A stretch of DNA of 64,000 nt, taken from assembly GCA_043228905.1 (NCBI GenBank), contig JBHGNT010000014.1:16740001-16804000 (forward strand), given 5' to 3'. Both the position numbers and the translations under genes were made by a program. Below, in pieces: positions 33,531-45,730 of this stretch. Below the pieces are notes generated by a model. That model worked only from the letters and a program-made list of their open reading frames with translations. It did no database searches and had not been told where the DNA came from. The DNA comes from Azolla caroliniana (Eukaryota; Polypodiophyta). Each line of letters begins with the position of its first letter. Positions within the stretch are counted from its first letter, which is position 1.

Positions 33531-36500
33531 TTATACTCTTCATGTCAGTCATCCATAGGTGTGCCAAGGTGTTACTTACCCATCCAACATAACTATCAGA
33601 GCAAACATGTCCAAATAATACTGGAATGCTAGAAATAGTTACAAAGCGTAGTTGAGAGTAACTAGGCCAACCCATAGTTTTTGTAAGGTTAGTTGTAACC
33701 ATTAGTGGTTCAACTACTATAGTAAGTAGTGTGTGCATAATTATATAGAGATTTAAGGTATCCAATCATTCAACAATGTAATTAATTAGTGAACATTTAT
33801 ATTTCGTGCGATACATTATTCCTCTCATTCTCATCATGATTGATGAAAGGGCATGCGATTGGCCCAAGAGGTTTATAAAAGGATACCTATTGAAGAATTA
33901 TATATCAATATAGAACTTTGTTGTCATGTTCAATCTCATTTTTTCTTATCATCCCCCCCCGTCCCCTCACCCCCACTATGTTGGGGAGGGTGGAGGCCTG
34001 CGTGACTCAACCCATGCACAAACTGGTTGGTTTATACTAAACAAAATAGATCACATTGTGGCATTTAAGCCATATGAGTGACTTCTCCAAATGGTTCAAC
34101 TTCTTCCTAGTAGAACCACCATTAAGAGTTATAAATTGGCTCAAATCTTTGTGAGCATTCTTTAGAGGCAAGGATCCTAAATCAAATGTCACAATCAAAT
34201 CTCTATTGATAGGGATCTCAATTTCACTACACAATTTAGGGAAGCTGCACAAGTCAAAAGATGAGGTAACTAGGAATCTCCTACACTACACAAGGGTCTT
34301 CTTCCTTCCAAACCTTTTTGTCTCAACTATAGTTATGGGGGGGTGGGGGGGTATGTCCCTAACATCCAAATGGACATGACCTTGAGGTTGAAAATATTCT
34401 TAATCAAAGGTTGGGTAGGTATACCTACAAAATAGGATTCCTAGACCACATTCTCACTTCGTGACCGATCATTACTGTCACTCTAGCTAACTCTATGTTA
34501 TGATGATCTCATATCCAATTAATGTGAAATTGTAGAGATGTTGACCAATGGGGGACAAGTCAATATGTGCGGTGAGGATGGAAGGTGAGTATAGTATATG
34601 CCTTTCACTTTATTTATATGCATGCATGCTTTGTATGCATGTTGATCATCTTAAGTGGGAAGTTAAAGCAACCAAAATGTTATACTTTGCTGAAAAAAAT
34701 ATTGGTCTATGACACAAATAGAATTTCTTGATTACACTTACAGTGTGGTCATTATTGAACTAATTCATCAATATAATTTTGTGATTATAATGTTGAAAGG
34801 TGAAAAGTTCATGCCAGAAATAAATATTATGTAGAACTTGTTGGAACATGAAACAAAGGGATGGTAAAGGAGAGAGCATTACAAATTAGATGGCATGCTC
34901 CCAAATATATATATACATTATCATTTATCTATCTCTCTAAGCATGCTTCCTCGATCCTTTTTGGAGTGTTGAGATCCATTGAACCTCTTTGATGACCTTT
35001 TTTTTGGCGTTGTTTGCCTCAATGATAGTTTACTCTTTTGAGGAACCTAGAATGGAACAACATGATAAAACCTATCAATTTTTCGGATTAAAAATAGTTA
35101 GTTTTTCTTTACAAATACCACATGATATTTATGGCTTGTATCAATATTTATAAGTTAGTGTAGATTCCTCCATCTCTTGCAAACAAGAGACCATGCACCA
35201 TTGTGTGCTTTGCTGTCCTATTAACATTTTGTTTATAAGTCAACATTATTTTTCTCAACCCTTAATTGTGAAAAGTGAGTTTTTGAATCCTCTAGCTTAG
35301 GAACACACTTGATAGTGTAAATGGTCTCAAATTTTTTCTTACATTGTGGAACTTGTGAATCCATAAAGCCGTTGTATTAACCAAGCTTTTGTTAGTGTGC
35401 ATCAATTCAAACTAAAGTCACATAAAACGTTTATATAGTACACAACATAGAACCAATTTCTTGAAAAGCGAACCTTATGGTTGCAAAGACCAAGCTTTAC
35501 CACATCACTATTATGTATGTACATTTAGAGTTAAAAAATGGTTACATGAGCTCGTAAACCTATAAGTGGTTGGGAGTGTTTAAAGTCTCTCATGAAGTAT
35601 ATATAAAGAAAGGTAATTGCTTCTACATGTTTTTTTAGCAACGGTAATGTCTTGTGTCTTTTTACAGCGCGTTTTCCTAAATGGAAAGATGTGTTCATAT
35701 CTGCATACATGGAGGTACCCATTATGTGAAGGGAATGTCCTAGACTAAAATGTAAGATTGTTCATGTGGGTTACCATAGAAGATATGTCAATCATGACAA
35801 CCAAGAAAGACTACAAGTATAACAATGCCACTTGAAAATAGTATTTATTTAAACGTCTACTACATACGTCTTTCTAGGCAAGTATAAATTTTATGGAGAT
35901 AGTTGAGCACTCACAATTTTGAAAAAACTAGCATCATGATTGATCAAACTCCTCCATTTTATCTAGTCACCCTCTCCGCTCCCAACTACTAGTTATTGAA
36001 CATATGCCCAATTCCCCCAATTAAATGTTAAAGATCAATTAAATTGATCATGATCTACTTAGACATCGGAAAAGAGATTTATAATCCAACACGTTCTCAA
36101 GATACACATGCAATGCTTATAAATACAAAGGAAGTGCATGAGCATGAACTTACTTCAAAAGGGCTTCTCAAATTATGAAGTTCAATTATTTTTTTAAACA
36201 TGTACGTTAAGATGAGTGTGACATTAGATCTAATTTGCAATCTTTTACTTCACATGAAAATTGTTTGAAATCAGAGTGGAAAATTTCACCATATATTCAA
36301 CTTATATGCATTTAGTTAAGTCAAGTCATTGAGCTATATCACAAGATAAGCATTTCGTAATGAGGATGACCTATATCACACTTTATGACGAACTTGTTCA
36401 AAGTCTTAGATTAAAAAAAGATTAGTGCATGAAAGTTACAAAGCATACGTTTAAAGTGCAGGATAGTAGGAGTAACCTAGAAAGTGCCCTAAATATTTGT

Positions 36501-37030
36501 TTTTTAAATATCCATTTGTTGCATTAGTCAAAAGGTGGTCTTGCTCAGTACACTTAAAGTTGATAAAAATCAAGTTATACGTCACACATTAGCCAATCTT
36601 TAAGTCCATACTAAATTCTCAAACTATTTGCCTTGTGGCCTTTCATGCAAGTGTTTCATATCCCCATGGGAAGAGCTCAAACATTCAAAAGACACCACAA
36701 AATGGCATCATTGCATCATATTTGGTTACGAGTTCTAATTTTTATTAGTGTATAAGGTGCAAAACGTGCATGTGAAGACAACAAGTGCCACTTAGTGAGT
36801 TATGAACATGGGTGGCAAAGGAGAAACAAGAGAAAGTGGAGAAATAATATTTCTAATGAAGGATATTACATAACAAACTCACAACCCAAAGGGTCATAAT
36901 TGACTCCACTTAAGACAAGGTACTCAATTAGTACTAAATTGATTGCAAACATGCCATTTCATAAGCCCTAATAGCAAGGTGAAAATACTATATAGACAAC
37001 TATCAAAGCACATGGGCTTTTGGTCATATG
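33531..37030. other. No gene recognised (about 3.5 kb)
   Basis: AT-rich sequence with short frames only. Short C and G runs occur near 33954 and 34338. No domain or RNA gene was seen. Confidence 0.4.
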
Positions 37031-37044
37031 TTACCAATTAATGT

Positions 37045-37120
37045 TTTATATAGAATTTTCTTCATGGTTATCCTTCTTACTTGGAATCTCGAGGCTGTGG
37101 GTTTGATTCTTGTTGTCATC
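37045..37120 (+). repeat. SINE-like fragment
   Basis: TTCTTCATGGTTATCC resembles the box A seen at 5468, and GTGGGTTTGATTCTTG resembles box B at matching spacing. Confidence 0.35.
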
Positions 37121-39430
37121 ATTCTATTATAAGACGTTTTTTGTTGAATAGTAATGGAGTGCAATTTAGAATCATACTTTTCTTGTTCACTAAGAACTAA
37201 AACTCCACGTTTAGATTATTTAATTCTACACTACACAAGATACATATTTTATTTTTGGACAATTGTGTAACAATGGTTGAGCCCAACTAACCACATAGGA
37301 CGACGTGATTCACCCATGCCCACTTCAAACTTTTCGAACACAAATTTTCATGTTCATAGCCAATATCTGGTCTTTGGAGATTTTAGTGCTCCTAAGAGGT
37401 TGTTTCCTCAAAAGATTTAGCAAAAAAATCAACTACTCTTGGCAATCACGCCATAGTCATTTGAATAAAGTTCTATTGTACATGCCTACTTGTATAGCAA
37501 ATCATAGCAAGTATGGCAAGTTCAAATAATCTGGCATGGTAATTAATCTACTAACTTTTATGAAAAATGCAAAATAAGTGAATATTAACACCTTGGTAGC
37601 AACTTCAAACCCCAACCCATCATGTGATGACCACACAACATTCTTCTCTCTATGCCAACATTGCAAATCCTTGCAACATACCAAAGAGTCACATCAATTA
37701 GCAAGGGCCTACAATTTACTTGGAGATAGTATAGCATGAATTTGCATTTAAACTTCTTAGTGTGCATTATAATTGTGTGCATCCAACATTAGTGTCATAA
37801 TTTCTAGAATATACATCAACGTAGATGTGTGCTAAATAATGTTGGTCCCTACTACAAGTTTCCAAGTATGTTGATCAATTAGTGCACATCCTAGACTACA
37901 TTCCTTACTAGAAAGTGTTGTTGCTTGTGTTGCATAACTAGTGTAAACTGATTAGACTCATAGAATTCTCATTCTTGTATTCCATCACGCATCACTTTCC
38001 CATGTGCACACCATGAAAGGATATAATCATTGTTCTATCAAATAATTGCACACCACCTCTTGATGCTTATATATTTCAAAGGAATTAAAATATTAGAACC
38101 AAATAGTTCAAATATTTTAGGGTGAAATGCCAACTATGGAGGTCTATCAACTATTGTTTTGAAGTCACCAAAATATTTCAAGTTTGCAAAAATGGATGTA
38201 AGGGAGGTAAAATGTCATTCTTGGGCATGCTCCTCAATTTTGCCAAACAAACAACATGATTTTTAGCATTTAAGTTGAGGCACGTCCCACACAAGAAAGA
38301 AACATACCATGGAAATTGGGAAATAAGAGACAAAAACTTATTAAAATACAGATTTCCAATCTCCACCTAAAAAGAAGAGAATTTTCTATGCTTTTAAATT
38401 CATAATACACAAGGAAATAGAACAGACAAGCTGAATTTGTTGGCATTGCCCAAACAATATTATAAAATTGTGAATTTGCAAAGACAATTCAAGGAGTAAC
38501 TACAAGGGAAGCATATCCCAACTAATAATGGATACATAAGTTTGACTCCTTTCGCATTATTGGAAACTTCAATGATCTAGTCCCTCCACCACCAAGTAAT
38601 TTGACGGTTAATCAAGTGTCATTTATGTTCAATGTGTAAATTTAAAGCCATTGCTTTCACATTGCACTTTACCATGCACTACCTTCCACAACAACATTTT
38701 AATAAACTTTAAGAGACGTTATGGGTCACAATGCTTAGCGAGTCAAACTTATAGAGCCAACGAGAAGATAGGTCAGAAAAAGGTAGGAAATCACACACGT
38801 TGTCATGTGTGACATTGAGGTGCACCAAGTGGCAACAAATGGGGTTCGCTAAACTTAGTCATCATATAACTAAAGCAAGAGGTAGGAGCATTTGAAGTGC
38901 TTGAGTTTGAAAAAGGGCAAAACAAGCAACAAAAAAGAGAGAGGGGAGGGGGGGGTATTCCTAAGATGGGAGTTCCATTGAAGCCAAAGTGAAAGTACTT
39001 GACTTCTATATGACACAAGTACAAGCTATTTATAGCAAGGGAAGAAATGGTGCCTAGTACCCACATAGATAGCTAAGGCTTGTGGAAAACAATGTGAAGC
39101 AAACAAGTACCAATGGAGGAAAGAGGGGAGGGGCTTAGGGAAGAAGCTTAGGTAAGGTTATTAAAAAGCCTTAAAAATGATTAGAGCAATTAAAACAATC
39201 CAAAGCCTACACACAGACAATAATTGTAAGGTTAGATTTGTGTGAGTGAGTGTGTGTTCTTTTTGGTTTCACATGGGCAAGAGGGAGAGCATTTAATATA
39301 CAAGTAAATAAAATAAACAAATAATGAAAAAAAGGACTTTGAAAGCTAAGATAGATCTTATGTTTGATGTAAACCCTTTTCTTTTCAAACAAAATTTCCT
39401 TCTTTTTTCTTTTTCTTTATGCTTTCTTTT
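37121..39430. other. No gene recognised
   Basis: AT-rich until about 38.7 kb and richer in purines after that. No domain or RNA gene was seen. Confidence 0.4.
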
Positions 39431-39432
<2 letters not shown>

Positions 39433-39467
<35 letters not shown>

Positions 39468-39837
39468 CTTTCTCCTCCAAAGTATGATTAGCTGTGACAC
39501 GTGGCAACTGCTGAAGTGAAGATTAAATGCAAGAGATGTCAGACACATGGCCATGGCTCATGAGTCATGGAGAGAGAGAGAGAGAGAGAGGAGGCCCTTT
39601 AATTGTTGTTGAGCAATCACAAGAAAATAATAATAATAATAAAAGAAGTAAAGGAGAAAGTTTGAAAGTGAAGACAATTAGAAGAAGAGACAAAGGAAAG
39701 CGGAGATGATCTCAGCGCTTTTACGTACAAGAGAGAGGAGAGCATTTACACTGCATATGCATAGCATATGTATATACAAAGAGAGAGAGAGAGACATATT
39801 AAAGCCTTTCAAGAGGCCAAAATGGTCTATATGACCA

Positions 39838-39872
<35 letters not shown>
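39433..39872. repeat. (GA)n microsatellite cluster
   Basis: GA tracts on the plus strand lie at 39433-39465, 39571-39590, 39781-39794 and 39842-39872. A G-box (CACGTG, 39498-39503) and a TGAGTCA (39561-39567) lie between them. Confidence 0.9.
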
Positions 39873-39874
<2 letters not shown>

Positions 39875-40524
39875 CACACACAAACATTGGTAGGGGTGTG
39901 CATCTACCTAGTCAGCAATTTTCACTTACCCCCATAAGTGAGTGTGTCGGAGAATGTATGCACACAGAATTTTTGCTAGGAGGGAGAGAGTGTCCCCGCA
40001 GAGTTGTCTAGTCGGCATCATCTTCGCTCGTGGGGGAAGAAAGTCAAGCATACCGGTCAGCATTTTTGACTTAAGAGGGTGTGGAATCAACGTTTAACGT
40101 GGCAAGAGTGTGTTTGTGCAGTCTGCATTTTGAAGGCATGGGAGTCTCTAGCAAGCATTTGTGTGTGTGTGTGTGTGTGTGCACGGGCGTGCCCCTACGT
40201 GCCTAGTAAGCATTTTCCATGCGAGAACGCACAACCCATCCCAAATAAATCTCCATGTTACTTATCCCTAGGGTATGAAGCAGGCTTACACATTGCGAAC
40301 ATTTACCGCCCTAGCTTTTACTATATCGAAAAACAACACATGGACACTTGGGGAAGGTGGCAATAGTTCCGATAAATTGCAGGGGGGTAAAAAAAAATGG
40401 GTACACTAGAAATAGAGGAGAGAGAGGTACAGAGAAAGAACACACATATCAGGAGAGCAGAGATTTGAAAAATGACAAGTGAAGGTGATGGTGATGAGTC
40501 AGCAGCAACAAGAAAACCGAAAGA

Positions 40525-40835
40525 AGAGAGTGCACACGTGGAGGTGTACAGTCAGCAAATGAAGGAAGAGTGCGAGACGACGTGGAGGGTGTACAGTCAG
40601 CAAACGAGAGGGGACTGCACACGTGGAGTGTAGTGTTTACAGTAGGTAAGCAAACCAACGCATGAGCGCATGCACACGTGGAGTGTACGGTCAGCAAAAC
40701 CAAACGAGAGTGTAAGAGCGTGGTGGTGTACAGTCAGCAAGATGGGGGGGGAGGGGAGGGGGCAGGGCAGGGCAGCTGAGTCAGCAGATTGTGTGTTGAA
40801 AGTGCACTCGTGGAGGTGCCCATTCCACGTCAGCA
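40525..40835. repeat. Older, diverged repeat with G-box plus TCAGCA
   Basis: About six diverged units begin near 40529, 40570, 40615, 40670, 40710 and 40799. Each has a form of GTGCACACGTGGAG...GTACAGTCAGCAAA. Spacing is about 40-55 bp, close to the adjacent perfect array. Confidence 0.65.
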
Positions 40836-40938
40836 GCAAAAAAATAAAACAAAAAGTGGACAGGGGAGACAGATGAGTCAGCAAAGACCAAAAAGAACAA
40901 GAAAGAGACTATAAAAGAGAACCACTCAGCAAAAGGGA

Positions 40939-41225
40939 GATGAGTCAGCAAAATAGGACAGACACGGACACACGGTGGAGAGATGAGTCAGCAAAATAGG
41001 ACAGACACGGACACACGGTGGAGAGATGAGTCAGCAAAACGAGGACAGACACGGACACACGGTGGAGAGATGAGTCAGCAAAACGAGGACAGACACGGAC
41101 ACACGGTGGAGAGATGAGTCAGCAAAACGAGGACAGACACGGACACACGGTGGAGAGATGAGTCAGCAAAACGAGGACAGACACGGACACACGGTGGAGA
41201 GATGAGTCAGCAAAACGAGACAGAC
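40939..41225. repeat. 43/44-bp tandem repeat, six full copies plus a partial one
   Basis: Copies start at 40939, 40982, 41025, 41069, 41113, 41157 and 41201 (periods 43, 43, 44, 44, 44, 44). Each contains GATGAGTCAGCAAAA, GGACAGACACGGACACAC and GGTGGAGA. The copies are almost identical, so the array is young. Confidence 0.95.
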
Positions 41226-41262
41226 AGGGTAGAGACCAAAAAGGGTATTGGAGGGGTAGAGA

Positions 41263-41287
41263 AGAGAGAGAGAGAGAGAGAGAGAGC
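41263..41287. repeat. (GA)n microsatellite
   Basis: GA tract directly after the bZIP-motif array, ending against a TGACTCA. Confidence 0.9.
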
Positions 41288-41505
41288 TGACTCAGCAGGG
41301 GCAAGTGATGAGTCAGCAGCAACTGACTCTTCCTCCTGTGAACACGTATGTAGAGAGAGAGAGGGAGAGGGAGACAGAGAGAGAGACGGAGACAGAGAGA
41401 GGTACAGTCAGCACGCAAGGTCATCATCATAAAGAGGTGGGAGGAAGAAGCAAACAGAGAAGCAACGGATACATACACACAATAGGATGGATGGAGAAAA
41501 AGAAA

Positions 41506-41525
41506 GGGGGGGGGGGGGGGGGGGG
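41506..41525 (+). repeat. Poly(G) run of 20
   Basis: Uninterrupted G run, followed within 20 bp by ACAGTCAGCA and a palindromic G-box. Confidence 0.9.
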
Positions 41526-41628
41526 AGTACAGTCAGCAATGCCACGTGGCACTTGTGAAAAAAGGACAACAGAGTACGGTTTCCATGGAAGCAGGGAGAG
41601 AGAGAGAGTGAGAGAGAGTGAATTGAAA

Positions 41629-41650
41629 GGGGGGGGGGGGGGGGGGGGGG
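41629..41650 (+). repeat. Poly(G) run of 22
   Basis: Uninterrupted G run about 100 bp downstream of the first one, preceded by (GA)n. Confidence 0.9.
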
Positions 41651-41862
41651 TAAAAACAAAAGAGAGAAAAAGTGGAGTAAGAGGAAACCAACCTCAAGAG
41701 TCTAGATTTATTGTTACTGTGTGTTATATATGGTTTGTAGTGTTATGAATGATAACATGTAGGTAATAATGTATGTATGTATGTATGCATGATGTATATA
41801 AACACACAATATGTACATTAAATAGAAGCAAATAATGAGTGCATAGTGAGTGAACTGCATGT

Positions 41863-41864
<2 letters not shown>

Positions 41865-41909
<45 letters not shown>

Positions 41910-42563
41910 TCAGAGTGTTAGGTTTCAGCTGCATGTGTGAGTGAGTTGAGTGGGGAGAGACTAAAACATAACATATATATATATATATATATATATGTTT
42001 TACATATATTCACATACTTGTCCATTTGTTTTGTTTCTTTTGTAGATCTGTCTCCCCCCTTCATTTCTTTACTTTCTTTCTTCTTCTTTTTTTAACTCTT
42101 CTTCTTCTTCTTTTCAGGAAGACTATTATTCGTTTATTTTACTGCTGTATATGGAAGGGGAGACAATGCAGATGTTTTCCCCTTTTTCTTTACTCTTTTG
42201 TGGATTTCATAAGCGTTGTTTTTTTTTTCATTACCTTCTCTCTCTCTCTCTCTCTCTCTTTCCAAGTTTTTCTGTGCTCCTACTAACTCGTGATTTGAAC
42301 CCTCCACCTTTTTCTTCCTTCTACACCTACTAACTATGAGTGCAAAGCCATATAGTGGGCTCACAATCCCTAAGCAAACACCACCCCTTCTCTCTATCCC
42401 CAAACAAAATTAATATCTATATCTGTATATAGCATAGAATACATTACAATAAATATCTAGATGTATACAGATACTTGTGTGAACATCGTATATGATACAT
42501 TAATCTACATATATCTTCTCTCTACACATGTTCATATACATACTCTCTCTCTCTCTCTCTCTC
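41865..42563. repeat. (CT)n and (AT)n microsatellites
   Basis: CT tracts lie at about 41865-41904, 42237-42260 and 42545-42563, and an AT tract at about 41971-41997. The tracts switch from GA on the plus strand (39.4-41.6 kb) to CT here. Confidence 0.9.
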
Positions 42564-43188
42564 TTCGGTATTTACAGTCTCTCCCTAATGTATAATACAT
42601 ATATACATGTATATATGTATAATATACCCTCTTTCTTTCTCTCTCTGTCACGCCTTTCTAGACATAGAAATAATGGAGGCAAGAGTGTTTTTGTCTTGTC
42701 CTATGCATATCTATCTATCTATCTCTCTCTATTCTCTTATCTTTTTCTTTGTCTTTTTCTTTTTCTTTCTTCCTTTTTTTCTTGTCTCTGCTGTCGGTCT
42801 AGTGGGTGGGTTTTGGAAGGAGAAGGGGGGGATTCCCGAAATGTTATATATGGATTTTGAGCTCCTACCATCTCTTCCCACGCATTTTTCTCTCATCATT
42901 CTATATATGTATACATAATTGATCCCCCTCTCCCTCCTCTTCCCTCCCATCACCAAAATTTGCCGAAAGTGCAAGGTAAACTAACTGTCAAAAAAAAAAT
43001 TGAGAAGATTATTTATTTTATTTTTTTAAATAAAAATGGGAGGAAAGAAAAAATAAAATAGAATTTAAAAGCAGGGGAAGAACAAAGGGAGAGGAGAGGA
43101 AAGAAAATAAATTTTGAAGAGCATGGTTTGGGTGGGAGTTGGGTTGATTGATTGATTGATTGAATGAACGAAATGAATGAATGAGCAT

Positions 43189-43190
<2 letters not shown>
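42564..43190. other. No gene recognised
   Basis: Pyrimidine-rich, then purine-rich low-complexity sequence. Apparent frames here are runs of Leu/Ser or Lys/Arg from simple repeats, not genes. Confidence 0.5.
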
Positions 43191-43191
<1 letters not shown>

Positions 43192-43224
<33 letters not shown>

Positions 43225-43551
43225 GGGGAGGGTGAATATTGCACGGCCATGGGTTTCTCGTGACAGGCTGGTGCTAGAGAGAAAAGCACTCATTGGGATG
43301 AGAGAGAGAGAGAGAGAGCTCATTTTACAATGTTAGAGAGAGAAAATTACAATCTTAAGAGAAGAAGAAAGCTCACAAATTATACAATCTTAAGGGAGAT
43401 AAATGCCCATATTATAATCGTAAGATAGAGAACAGTTTACAATGCTGAGAGAATAGCTCATTTTACGATGTTAGGATGATACTGTTTTTTTTTTGTTTTT
43501 TACAGAGCAAGATGAGAGTTTACTGAGCCATATGTACTTTAGATAAATAGA

Positions 43552-43589
<38 letters not shown>
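43192..43589. repeat. (GA)n tracts and a short degenerate repeat
   Basis: GA tracts lie at about 43192-43220, 43301-43319 and 43556-43589. Between 43318 and 43480 a unit of about 22-35 bp with TTACAATCTTAAGAGA or a variant recurs about six times (near 43325, 43347, 43382, 43412, 43436, 43464). Confidence 0.75.
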
Positions 43590-43592
<3 letters not shown>

Positions 43593-44040
43593 CCGTGTAG
43601 TAGGAGAGAGGCATCTAAAGATAGCCGAGAGTCCCCAAAACCATCGTCATCATTATTTTGCCTGCCTTCCATTTTGTTAAAATAGAAATAGCACCACAAT
43701 ACAAGCTTATGAATAGATTTGGATAATCCTTTTGGATAACCCAACATTTCTTTCGAATTACTTAATGATTGTGGAGGAAGTGCGGTGCTTTTTGGTGGGA
43801 TTGTGGACCTCTTTCTCTCCCATCCCTAAAAGTGGAGGTACTGAGAGAGAAGAGAGAAGAAATATATACATATACATATACATCCACGCACACACACAGA
43901 CTTTACACTTAATCAGTTGATTGAATGAGAAAGACAGAGAAGATGGAACTATAATCGAGGAAATGAATGGCACTACTTCTCATACATTTGTCCCTAGACC
44001 TAGACACCTTCGGATCAATCATCAAATCTCTCTCCTAGGC

Positions 44041-44255
44041 AAGAGAGAGGATGTATAATTACCTCAAGTCCCTCATTCATGAGAGGATCTACAGAGAAGA
44101 TGTATCATTAGTAATTACCTCCAGGCTCCCTCATTTATGACAGGATCTAGAGAGAGGATATGTAATTACCTCAAGTCTCACACACACATGAGGGGGTGGC
44201 ATACAGAGAGAGGATGTATGATTGTCTCTCTAATTCACGAGACCATGCGTAATCA
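44041..44255. repeat. About 55-bp degenerate tandem repeat, four copies
   Basis: Units start near 44041, 44093, 44150 and 44205. Each has AGAGAGGATGTAT-ATT, most have ACCTC-AG, and each has a CATGAGA-like end. Confidence 0.7.
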
Positions 44256-44473
44256 CTTCAGTAAAAGGTCCATTGAAGTGTTAATATAAATGTTTATTTC
44301 ATCTCTCTATGACCTAGTATAATTTAATGATGCGGTATAAGAGGTTGTGCAGAGACTAATCACCCATCATTGATCATGTAATCCCTCTCTATCTTTGTAG
44401 GCCCTTCTTTCTCTATCCATCTTCGTGACTACTTTTCATTAATCAACTTTAGAAATAATTCTGAATTTGGCAA

Positions 44474-44477
<4 letters not shown>

Positions 44478-44522
<45 letters not shown>
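44478..44522. repeat. (CT)n microsatellite close to the gene leader
   Basis: About 45 bp of CT repeat lying 200-450 bp upstream of the inferred leader exon donor. Pyrimidine repeats are common in plant promoters and 5' leaders. Confidence 0.85.
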
Positions 44523-44526
<4 letters not shown>

Positions 44527-44729
44527 TCATCACCGAACTTCCTCATTTACTCACTGCTTCCTCCCCATTCGTCCACACCAGTTAAAAAGTATCAGCAATC
44601 TCTCTTCTTTTTACCTATTTGCAAGTCTCCCCCTTCATTTTTTGACGTCCTGTTGTGTACCTTTTAACATCCTTGAGTAGAGAGAGAGATAGATAGCTTT
44701 ACCTTTTCTCCATCTGCACCCTTCACTCT

Positions 44730-44950
44730 TTGCCCCTTCTCTCTAATCAAAAACCTGCAAATTTCAACCCATTTTTGCTTTCCTTCTGCCCCTTTACTCG
44801 CCTTTCCTCAACAATTTGCTCTGAATTCTCTTCTGAACCCTCCCTCACTTGCTCTCTCTCTCCCTTTGCCTCTTGTTCACATCTCAATTATACCCTCACA
44901 GATCTCGATTATCCATCTCAAGGCATTTTATATATACTAAGAGCCTTCAG
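44730..44950 (+). other. Inferred 5' leader exon of the DNA glycosylase gene, with upstream ORF
   Basis: A strong splice donor (TTCAG|GTAAGC) follows 44950, and a fitting acceptor (TTTTCTGCAG) ends at 45691, 39 bp before the main start codon. Arabidopsis DME also has an intron before its start codon, so a leader exon here is plausible. An ATG at 44730 opens a frame through this exon. The transcription start was not located, so the left edge given is that ATG, not a known 5' end. Intron 44951-45691 would be 741 bp. Confidence 0.5.
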
Positions 44951-45730
44951 GTAAGCATATGATTATACTGCAACGTGTAGTTTCTACCCATATCATAATC
45001 TCCAGAATTTTAGTTTCATCATAGCACTATGGACCCTTCATTTCATCTCAATTTCCCTAGATCTAGGGTATCTGCAGCTTCAATGGAAGTATAACATGAG
45101 AAAGCTTTATGTCTTAGAGATCTGCAAGAGAAATTCCTCTTTAATGGACAAGGAACTGGAAAAATTCAGTGAATTTCCTCTCAATTCGGTGTCATTTCCT
45201 AATTTTCTTAACTAACTCAGGGAAATTCCCACCAATTCGTCATTATCATTCTGCAATTTGCCATATTCTCCTTTTCCCCGTCTTCCCAGAATAGTTGATT
45301 TTGCATAACTTGTGTAATTTTGCATCAATTTTTTCTAAGTTTGCCAGAATTTTCAGTAAGTTTGATGAATTTTATGGCAGGAATGGAGGGGAACCCGAAT
45401 TTCTCAACGAACACAAAAAAGTGGTTTTGGATGAGTTTATTGCGACGAAAAACATGACGAAATAGAGAGAAAGTCGAGCTTTGTGCGAATTATAAGTATA
45501 ATTCGCAGTTCTCTGACCCACATTGGAGTCTCAAGAAATGCATCATTTCATAGTGATGGGTCGTTAGGAAACCATTTCCACTACTTTCTGCATCATTTCA
45601 GTCCCAATGGCCCGCTATTGCTAGAGGAATCTAGAGCATAGAGATATATAATCAAAACAAGTTCAGAGCATAACATAAAAGTTTTCTGCAGATACAACAA
45701 TAAATCAACCAAGCAGAAGTATTTCTGGGG

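Larger units (their letters stand above)
40495..41548. promoter_or_regulatory. Array of bZIP-type motifs (TGAGTCA, CACGTG) upstream of the DNA glycosylase gene
   Basis: TGAGTCA or its complement occurs 12 times: 40495, 40777, 40874, 40941, 40984, 41027, 41071, 41115, 41159, 41203, 41288 and 41309. Exact CACGTG occurs at 40535, 40620, 40675 and 41543, the last inside a palindromic TGCCACGTGGCA, and a CACGTCA lies at 40826. Nearly every TGAGTCA continues as TGAGTCAGCA, and weaker ACAGTCAGCA copies fill the gaps. These are the known sites of plant bZIP factors (GCN4-like motif and G-box). Whether the array regulates anything is inference; it is about 3-4 kb upstream of the gene's leader exon. 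Confidence 0.55.

Noticed and set aside
39980-41550. Possible CRISPR-like array of 43/44-bp repeats
   Set aside because: The whole unit is repeated without unique spacers, there are no cas genes, and the context is a plant nuclear genome.
42026-43323. Several long frames rich in Leu/Ser or Lys/Glu on both strands
   Set aside because: They are translations of CT/GA microsatellites and pyrimidine-rich DNA, with no domain and no splice structure.
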